Below, in pieces: positions 57,842-64,000 of a DNA stretch of 64,000 nt. The stretch is from Edaphochlamys debaryana (taxonomy: Eukaryota > Chlorophyta > Chlorophyceae > Chlamydomonadales), in the NCBI GenBank assembly GCA_016858145.1, contig JAEHOE010000023.1:1116001-1180000 (forward strand). Reading direction: 5' to 3'. Within the stretch, counting starts at the first letter, position 1. Each line of letters opens with the position of its first letter. Position numbers and translations under genes: made by a program. The notes beneath the pieces were generated by a model. That model saw only the letters and a list, made by a program, of their open reading frames with translations. It made no database searches and had not been told where the DNA came from.

Positions 57842-59487
57842 TCACTTCCAGCCGCAGCGACCAAACTGCTCCTCCTCCTCCTCGTCCCGCGCCTCCTCTC
57901 GCCCCTCCTCTCCACCAGACCCGTCCTGCCCCTGCTCAGCGTTGGAGCCCCTGCTCGCAAGCTGCCTCGCGAGCCCGCTCCTAAACACGTCCACCGGCGA
58001 CGCGCCCATCAGGGCCACGGCGTCCTCGCTGTCCTCCACTGTGTCATCGCTGCCGGTGAGAGCGGAGCGGGCGGAGCGGGCGCGGCCCGCCCTGGCGGTC
58101 GCCGCCAGGGCGCGGCTGAAGGCGCCCGGCTCGGCGTTGCGCCAGGGCTCGCGCCCCACAGCCACTGAGCCGACCTCGAAGCCGAAGATAATGGGGGCCA
58201 CAGCCGCGGCTGCGGGGCGGCCGGAGATGGAGGAGGCTCCCGTGGGCGCGTTGGGTGCATAGAACGCCGGAGAGGAATGCTGCTGCTGCTGCTGCCACTG
58301 CTGCAGCTGCAGCTGCGCGTCCACGCCCGACCAGCGGTGCATGAGCGCGGCGGTGCGGCGCCAGGGCGGCAGGTCCATGCCCTGGCTGGCGAAGTTGGCC
58401 TCCAGCGCGGGCGCCAGCGAGGCCACCAGGCGAGCCAGGCTGGCGCGGCTGGCGACGAAGGGGCCCTCGGGCACCGCCGCCGCCAGCGAGCGCTGGAAGG
58501 CGGGCGTGGGCGGGGCCACCGCCAGGTGGTCCCGCAGGGCCGGGTCCACGATCACGGCCTCCTCCTCCCCACGTTCCGCAACCCCGGCTTGCGCTTGCGA
58601 GGCCGTCACGGCCAGGAAAGGCGTGCGGATGGAGCGTGTGGTGAGGGGGTGAAGGGGGTCCGGCTGGGGAGGGGTCATAGACACGACGCGAAGGCTTGGT
58701 TGCTGCCGCAGGTGGGCTGCCAGGGCTGCCAGCTGCGTTTCGAGGTCCCCGGCTGGCCTCCGGAACAGCGCCACAATCTGCTTGACCTGCGGTGGGGAGA
58801 CGTGGGGACCCGTCAACGGTGGGAACAACTGGGCTTTCTACTGATCCCACCCTGCCAGAACGAGCGGTACCGCCGGTGTATGGCCCGGGAAGCAACCCGC
58901 CTGCAGCGGTGCCCGCAGCGTACCAACAGCAAGCGCGCGCCTCAGCTCGCCCTTCATGCTTGCGAGGAGACCACCTACCTTGCGCTCCAGGCCGCCACCC
59001 CCTGTCCCGATCGGAGGTGGGTACTGGATGCACACCGCACGCTTGAACGCTCGTGGCCCAGCACCGAAAACGGGCAGCGGTGTTGCGAGCTCCTCCAGGT
59101 CGAACTGGGCGGGGGAAAGGCCGACACATGCGGGAATCGCGTCGGAACGACCACATGACGCAACGGCCACAAACCCCTCCGGCGCTATCCAGCTAGCAAG
59201 AAGGACTCAAATCCCATTGTATGCAGCCAACAGCCCTGCCCAAGGCGCCGCCCGCGCCCCTCACGTGGTCTCACCTGAAGCGGGTCCGCCGCGCTGCCCG
59301 CGTCAAGGCTCTGTACTCCATGGTGGCTGGAGGTGTCAGCAGGCCCAACAGCAGGCACGTAGACGTGCGAGGCGTTGCGCGGAGGAACCGCTATCGCCCG
59401 GGCCGATGCAGCCTCCGGCCGCTCAGCTTCTGGGCGCGCGACAGGCCCGGGCGTTGCACGCCCGGGCACAGGAAACCCCCCATTCAT
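57842..59487 (-). CDS. DUF506 / PDDEXK_6-like protein (5' structure uncertain)
   Basis: The main exon 57842-58786 is preceded in phase by an exon ending at 58979 (donor GTAGG). The main exon carries the hallmark of plant DUF506: VIVDPALRDHLAVAPPTPAF, then VASRASLARLVASLAPAL, and MDLPPWRRTAALMHRW, matching the usual fatty-helix and PPWR element. DUF506 is grouped with PDDEXK-type nuclease folds, with poorly known function. The N-terminal exon may be 59275-59487, starting MNGGFPVPGRATPG with a GTGAGA donor, but no CAG acceptor joins it in phase to the exon around 59170-58979 (which has an upstream in-frame stop). A Gln-rich run (58270-58310) and an acidic C-terminal run (about 57860) flank the domain. 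Family assignment is from memory. Confidence 0.7.
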
Positions 59488-60211
59488 CTGACAGCGCGAG
59501 CGTCGGAGCTGGGTGCGAGCGGTTCGTGCAGTTTGCCATTTCTGCGGGTTGGCTGTGGGCGCCGTTTGTGCTGGCGTGCGAGAACGAAGATGGTGTTGTC
59601 TTCGTCTGTTGCGTCAGCTGGAGTTGTGGCTGCAGTGCGGCGGAAGCGACTCGCTTATGGCGGTGCCGTTCCCTGGGCCTGTACGTCGAGCGCCCCACCA
59701 TGCAGCTCTTCCCGCACGCCCTCACGCGCCCCGGAGCTGGCCCGCCAGGCCGCCCGAGCCACCCAATGGCCGTCCGGACAGCCCGTAACGGAACCTGTGC
59801 CGCTGCAGGTCGCAAGCGACACGGAGGGCCAGCTAAGGGTAGGGTCATGCAGCAGCAGTGTGGGCCCAGGAAGACCCAGGTTGGCGCCCGCCTCGCACCG
59901 CCCCACGCCTGCCCCCCCCCTGAATCCACGCCTGACTACAACGCGCATCTGCTGAGACACACAACGCTCTGTCCGCACGTGGTCTGCACCCCCATCCTTG
60001 ATGCCCTCACTGCCCAATGACACGTCTCCAGCACGCTGCTGCTCGCCTCGTTCTCGCCCGCGTAACTGCTCCACACCGCGCGCCCCCGCCCTGCCTCTAC
60101 CCCGTATCTCCCACCGATCACCCAGCCTTGGCCACCCAGCCGTGGCGATCCAGCCGTATGGAGGGTTACGGTGCCAGCTCTCGCCATATGCCGCCCTGAG
60201 CCGCCAGGGCA
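59488..60211. other. Region between the DUF506 gene and the retrotransposon end
   Basis: Overlapping short frames on both strands without recognisable content. It may contain the distal part of the LTR or flanking DNA. Confidence 0.4.
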
Positions 60212-60261
60212 TGTCAGGACACACTATGGTTCGTGGCATACCGATGCCGGCTGGGAAGACT
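60212..60261. repeat. 50-bp direct repeat, copy B
   Basis: It begins TGTCAGGACACACTATGG and ends GGCTGGGAAGACT. It is identical over 50 bp to the copy at 60678-60727. Confidence 0.95.
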
Positions 60262-60443
60262 AAATTGCGAGCTAAGGCCAAGGGCGTAGCCCAGGACTCG
60301 CGGCTGGAGGACGGCGACTGACGGACGCCGTGCGGAGACGCACTCCGAGTAGATTGTCGACAGGGTAGCACAGAGACTGCTTCGACTGGCAGTAGAGAAG
60401 GCAAGGCATGCAACAACTCTGACGTTACAGGTCTCAGTACGCA

Positions 60444-60479
60444 TGAAGCGGTGCATAAAGCGGTGCTTGAAGCGGTGCT
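60444..60479. repeat. Three 12-bp near-identical tandem units
   Basis: Units TGAAGCGGTGCA, TAAAGCGGTGCT and TGAAGCGGTGCT follow each other between the two copies of the 50-bp repeat. Confidence 0.85.
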
Positions 60480-60677
60480 CCCGTCTTAACGAGACGGGAG
60501 CTGAGCGCTAGCCTATCCTCACCGCGGGCGGAATGAGGCTTCCGTACAGCATGCATGCTGTACCATACAAGCGCATGGCGCACACACAGGTCGTTCTCCC
60601 TTGTCAACCTCCACAACTCCCAGCAACCACCGAACTCCTACGATAGTGTGGCAGCGACGATACTGTGCTCTGTCAGC

Positions 60678-60727
60678 TGTCAGGACACACTATGGTTCGT
60701 GGCATACCGATGCCGGCTGGGAAGACT
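60678..60727. repeat. 50-bp direct repeat, copy A
   Basis: Perfect match to 60212-60261, same orientation, 466 bp apart. It abuts the purine run on its right side. Confidence 0.95.
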
Positions 60728-60943
60728 CCCCCCCTTGGCGGCTCAGAGCCAATAGAGCTCACCCCTACAGAAAAGCACGCAGTCGAAACCGGCTCGAAGC
60801 CATACTCCTAAGTCAGAAGCAGTTCGCTCAACGACAGACAACAATCTCCCCCAGCCAACTCCAGTGGCTTATCTCCTACCATGCTAACGGTCTCTGCCAA
60901 GCGACAGCCTGCAAGACTCGTAACCCAGGCTACACCTCCTCAG

Positions 60944-63900
60944 CTACGCGTGCACCCAATGCTCGGCGCGTCCCTTCCCAATTCCTCGCATCAGCTGCGC
61001 TTTCATCGTTCCATCCCGAAACACAATCAGCCAAGCTCCAGGCTTTCCGCCAACGTATCCGCAGGATTCTCCAGTGATGACAGCCAGCCTCTCCTCGTCC
61101 AGAAGGCGGGTAAGAAGTGCAGCCCAAGCAGGCGGCGGGGCCGTTAGCAAGCGCCGTGGGATGAAGGCCGCGACCAGTGGCACCATGGCGATGGTCAGGG
61201 GCAGCCAGAAGGGCAGCAGCTCCGGGGGTGGAGCCGAGATGATGAGCCAGGACTCGCCGGGCGTGGCGAGGCGGCGGTAGGTACCCGGTTGCAGCGGGTC
61301 GAGCTTGGGCCAGCCGGATGCGGTGTTGGCCCGGCCCTGGTTCGCGCTGACGGCGTAGCCGCGGGCACGCAGCGCCAGGGCTAAGGTTTCGTCACCGGCG
61401 CAGGGGTCCAGAACGACCGGCGAGCGGCTAGCGTCCAGATAGTCCAGGAGCGAGCTCAAAGCCTCCTCAGTGGGCGCGGGTGTGACCGCGTGCGAGAGGG
61501 TCTCCGGCATGCTGGCGGCCAGTTCGGGCACCGAGCGGAGCTGCAAGAGGGCAGCGGCTCGGGCGCTCGCAGAGGAGAGGTCCCAGTGGTCAGGCAACGC
61601 CAAGGGCGGGGCCCCGGTGGCGACAGAGAGGACCGTGGCTGGCGGAAGGGCGCAGCCCTTAGCCGCACGCAGAGTCAGCCGCTCCACAGTGCCGTCGGTG
61701 TAGCGCGCCTCGATGGGGCGGTTGCGCGGTTCGGCAGTGGTGTAGTGCAAGGTGCCCCGGCGCTCCACGAGAGCGTTGGTGGCGGGGTCACGGACCTTGC
61801 GGGAGCAGGCGGCTCCCTCGAGCGCCTGGGCTTCAGCGATGCGCTGACGGCCCTGGGCGTTGGGGAACAGCTGTGGTGCCGGCGCCTCGCGGGGTGCGGG
61901 CGCGGGTTGCTGGTTGATGGTTGACGGGGTCACGCCGCGGGCGTGGCAGTCAGGGCAGGTCCAGGTGCCGCGGGGCACTGACCTGAGCGGCGGCTGGAGG
62001 CAGTACAGGTGCCATCCTGTGCCACAGCCGTCGCACATGACCATCTTAGACTCGTCGCCTGGGAAGGCGCAGATCTCGCATGGCAGATCCAGCGGAGGGA
62101 TGGCGATGCGGGGATCTATGATCGGGTCCAAGTCTTGGAGGTGACAGGGGGCAAGGTTGCTGACGTGCTCCTTGCGCGTGGTGCCGTCCCTACCGGTGAG
62201 GGTGGCCACGCCTTCAGCGCTGACAGCGATGATGCGCAGCACCGTGTCGCGGACAGGGAGCTGGAGCGTGTTGTTCTGATTGCGCAGGATGACGTACACG
62301 TAGTCGCCCACGTTAAACTTGGTGAACCGGGGCTTGTAGCCGCCGGCCCTCACGCGCGCGTAGTTGTGACGGTCGCGCCACTGCGCCGTGAGCAGGTTGT
62401 GGCCGTTGAAGGGGGCGGCTTGCTGCACGTTATGCGCACGCAGCATCACGAGTTGATCCGCCCGCTGGGGGTCGAGATCGGGATCTATGGCCTCAGCCCA
62501 GAGCTCCTGGGCGCCCAGAGGTACCATGGGCGGGGCCCCGTACATAAGCTCGAAGGGGGACTTGCCGGTCGACTTCTGCGGGGAGCAACGGTAGCCCAGC
62601 AGGATCCAGGGTAGGTAGTCGTCCCACTTCTCAGCAGAGACGTTCTGCGCACAGTATTTGCGAAGCGACCGCTTGCAAATCTGCACTACTCGCTCAGCCG
62701 CACCGTTGGACTGTGGGTGATTGGGCGAAGTAGTCCGGTGGTCGATAAAGCACTGTTCAAGCAGGGCAGCGAAGGCTCCCTGGAACTCCGAGCCGCCGTC
62801 CGTGACCACCTCCGCCGGGGCAGAGAAGCGGGCCAAGACGTTGGCGAGGAAAGCGTTGGCCACCTCCTCTGAGCTCTTGTCTCGCAGCGGGATCATCTCC
62901 ACGTGCTTGGTCCAGGACTCCACGCACACCATCACGTACCGGTAGCCCGACTGCGTGGCGGTGAGGGGGCCTGCCAGGTCAACGTGCCAGCGAAAGAAGG
63001 GCCCTCGGATTGGCAGAGGGTGCAGCTCCGGAGGGGTCACGTTGCCTGTGGTGTTGGCACGGTCGCAGAGCGCGCAGCGCTGTACAACATACTCAACATC
63101 TCTAGACATACCTTGCCACCAGTAGCCGTTCTGGATCAGGCAGAGCGTGCGGCGAGCGCCCCAGTGGCCCAAGCGGTGATGCGCCTCCTCAATGATGGCT
63201 TGGCGTTGCTCAGGTGGGGGCACCTCACGCATGGTGGCGTTAGGCATGCGGCGATAGAGGCGCTTGACGCGCTCATCGTACCGGTAGTTGATGGCTCGGC
63301 GCGCCACGCGCCTGGCTGTCTCACCTCCAAGGCCCGCGGGGCAGATGCCTTGCGAAAGGTAATGTAGCAGCGGCTTGTCCTCCCAGGGATCACAGTAGCG
63401 TCCAGCTCCAAGCTCCTGACGATCGGCGATGGCGGCGACGTCGGAGATTAGGGCAGAAGTCCAGCGCTCGTTGGTCTGGTTGCGCTGTACGGCGCCGGTG
63501 ATCAGGGCCGCAGGCTGGGCCGCTGCATGGTTGTTTTGACGCTCCTCACCCCCCCCCAGCGGGGCAGCCGGCGGTGCCTGAAGTGGGGGCATCCGGGCCA
63601 TGTGGTGTGGGGTTATGAAGGCGCGCTGCAGGGCCTGCGCACCCGTGAAGAGGCGGGCGGCCGCCGGCGCTTGGAGGCCTAAGAGTACTGCTTCGGGGGC
63701 CGTCGGGACGACGAGGGTGCCATCCTCGCGTGGCTCCAGCAGGGAAGCGGGTTCGAGGCCTGAGATGGTGCAGATCTCCTCTGGGTTCAGCGGCGACGGC
63801 GGCGCTGAACGGATGGTGGGAAATTCCATGGCGCGCAGGTTACCTGGGGGCAGGACCGTGACCGTGCGGCCCGGCACGTCGCATGCGGCGTAGGGGGGGC

Positions 63901-64000
63901 CGAGAAGCGCCTCGCATATGGGCAACTGACGCGACGGCAGGGCGTCAGAGGCTGAGAGGTTGCTCGGGGCCCAGGCGCCGTTGGTGACGACGCGCCGCAG
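60944..64000 (-). CDS. Retrotransposon Pol C-terminal part: integrase + PHD finger + methyltransferase-like domain
   Basis: The frame is open from the right edge (at least 1018 codons) to a TAG at 60944. Residues below count from a TTG codon at 63925, used only as a reference point. The zinc-binding HHCC module spans 249-287 (HHRLGH, CALC). The DDE core has D316 (WHVDLAGP), D376 (VVTDGGSEF) and E411 (PQSNGAAERV), all present. A typical gypsy tail follows (FNVGDYVYV, then LTGRDGTTRKEHVSNL). At 615-661 (61943-62083) is a PHD finger: CEIC, CDGCGTGWHLYC, CPDC. From 836 on is a Rossmann-like segment with VVLDPCAGDETLALALRARG resembling SAM-binding motif I and ISAPPPEL where an NPPF/DPPY motif would sit. 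The frame has no internal stop, so the copy may be recent. Confidence 0.9.
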   Translation of the reverse strand: MRRVVTNGAWAPSNLSASDALPSRQLPICEALLGPPYAACDVPGRTVTVLPPGNLRAMEFPTIRSAPPSPLNPEEICTISGLEPASLLEPREDGTLVVPTAPEAVLLGLQAPAAARLFTGAQALQRAFITPHHMARMPPLQAPPAAPLGGGEERQNNHAAAQPAALITGAVQRNQTNERWTSALISDVAAIADRQELGAGRYCDPWEDKPLLHYLSQGICPAGLGGETARRVARRAINYRYDERVKRLYRRMPNATMREVPPPEQRQAIIEEAHHRLGHWGARRTLCLIQNGYWWQGMSRDVEYVVQRCALCDRANTTGNVTPPELHPLPIRGPFFRWHVDLAGPLTATQSGYRYVMVCVESWTKHVEMIPLRDKSSEEVANAFLANVLARFSAPAEVVTDGGSEFQGAFAALLEQCFIDHRTTSPNHPQSNGAAERVVQICKRSLRKYCAQNVSAEKWDDYLPWILLGYRCSPQKSTGKSPFELMYGAPPMVPLGAQELWAEAIDPDLDPQRADQLVMLRAHNVQQAAPFNGHNLLTAQWRDRHNYARVRAGGYKPRFTKFNVGDYVYVILRNQNNTLQLPVRDTVLRIIAVSAEGVATLTGRDGTTRKEHVSNLAPCHLQDLDPIIDPRIAIPPLDLPCEICAFPGDESKMVMCDGCGTGWHLYCLQPPLRSVPRGTWTCPDCHARGVTPSTINQQPAPAPREAPAPQLFPNAQGRQRIAEAQALEGAACSRKVRDPATNALVERRGTLHYTTAEPRNRPIEARYTDGTVERLTLRAAKGCALPPATVLSVATGAPPLALPDHWDLSSASARAAALLQLRSVPELAASMPETLSHAVTPAPTEEALSSLLDYLDASRSPVVLDPCAGDETLALALRARGYAVSANQGRANTASGWPKLDPLQPGTYRRLATPGESWLIISAPPPELLPFWLPLTIAMVPLVAAFIPRRLLTAPPPAWAALLTRLLDEERLAVITGESCGYVGGKPGAWLIVFRDGTMKAQLMRGIGKGRAEHWVHA

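Larger units (their letters stand above)
60212..64000 (-). mobile_element. Ty3/gypsy-like LTR retrotransposon, 3' part (truncated by window)
   Basis: It is identified by the integrase in the long minus-strand frame. In element orientation the pol frame ends at 60944. A purine run (AAGGGGGGGAG) at about 60728-60738 could be the polypurine tract, and a 50-bp direct repeat follows at 60727-60678 and 60261-60212. Read on the minus strand that repeat ends TGACA, as an LTR end would. Reverse transcriptase, RNase H and the 5' LTR would lie to the right of 64000. The exact LTR limits were not proved. Confidence 0.75.

Overview
The window looks like nuclear DNA of a volvocine green alga (Chlamydomonas/Volvox relatives). 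It is very GC-rich, genes are dense and split into many short exons with GTGAG/GTGCG donors and CAG acceptors, several products carry plastid-targeting N-termini, there is an epsilon-tubulin gene of a centriole-bearing cell, and low-complexity Gly/Ala/Pro/Gln tracts are common. No species is claimed. Exon models were built by hand from homology plus splice-site and phase agreement, with no transcript data.

Layout. 1-6694 (-): ZNFX1-like SF1 RNA helicase with NFX1-type zinc fingers, running off the left edge. 7163-10828 (-): epsilon-tubulin, 12 exons. 11431-15978 (+): a 1354-residue, probably plastid-targeted low-complexity protein. 18242-22216 (-): PRMT1-type protein arginine methyltransferase, 11 exons, divergent from 22410-23900 (+), an intronless RING-finger/TPR-like protein. 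24779-25096 (+): a small membrane/coiled-coil protein. 26216-28850 (-): plastid DUF3172 protein, divergent from 29072-32748 (+), plastid-type cysteine synthase (O-acetylserine (thiol)lyase), 12 exons. 33806-38644 (+): a very large tristetraprolin-type CCCH zinc-finger protein. 40548-43196 (-): plastid terminal oxidase (PTOX), transit-peptide exon not resolved. 43.3-48.3 kb: three diverged copies of a ~2 kb-spaced block, each with an identical tRNA-Val(CAC) gene. 49701-51038 (-): plastid-targeted protein of unknown family. 51984-55737 (+): 1096-residue coiled-coil protein. 57842-59487 (-): DUF506 (PDDEXK_6-like) protein. 60.2-64.0 kb (-): 3' part of a Ty3/gypsy-like LTR retrotransposon whose integrase is fused to a PHD finger and a methyltransferase-like domain.

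The genes do not form one pathway. Several products are plastid proteins (PTOX, cysteine synthase, DUF3172, two unknowns); others concern RNA or chromatin regulation (ZNFX1-like helicase, PRMT1, CCCH protein) and the basal body (epsilon-tubulin).

Most notable observations: (1) in three unrelated genes (PRMT1, cysteine synthase, PTOX) the intron contains a 22-32 bp near-copy of the exon end plus its own 5' splice site, 119-183 nt downstream of the real one; in PRMT1 the copy is in frame with an open path to it; (2) the integrase-PHD-methyltransferase-like fusion; (3) identical tRNA-Val genes inside diverged repeats; (4) a stop-free 198-nt intron in epsilon-tubulin that needs a GC-AG splice; (5) a 17-nt microexon carrying a di-iron ligand motif of PTOX.
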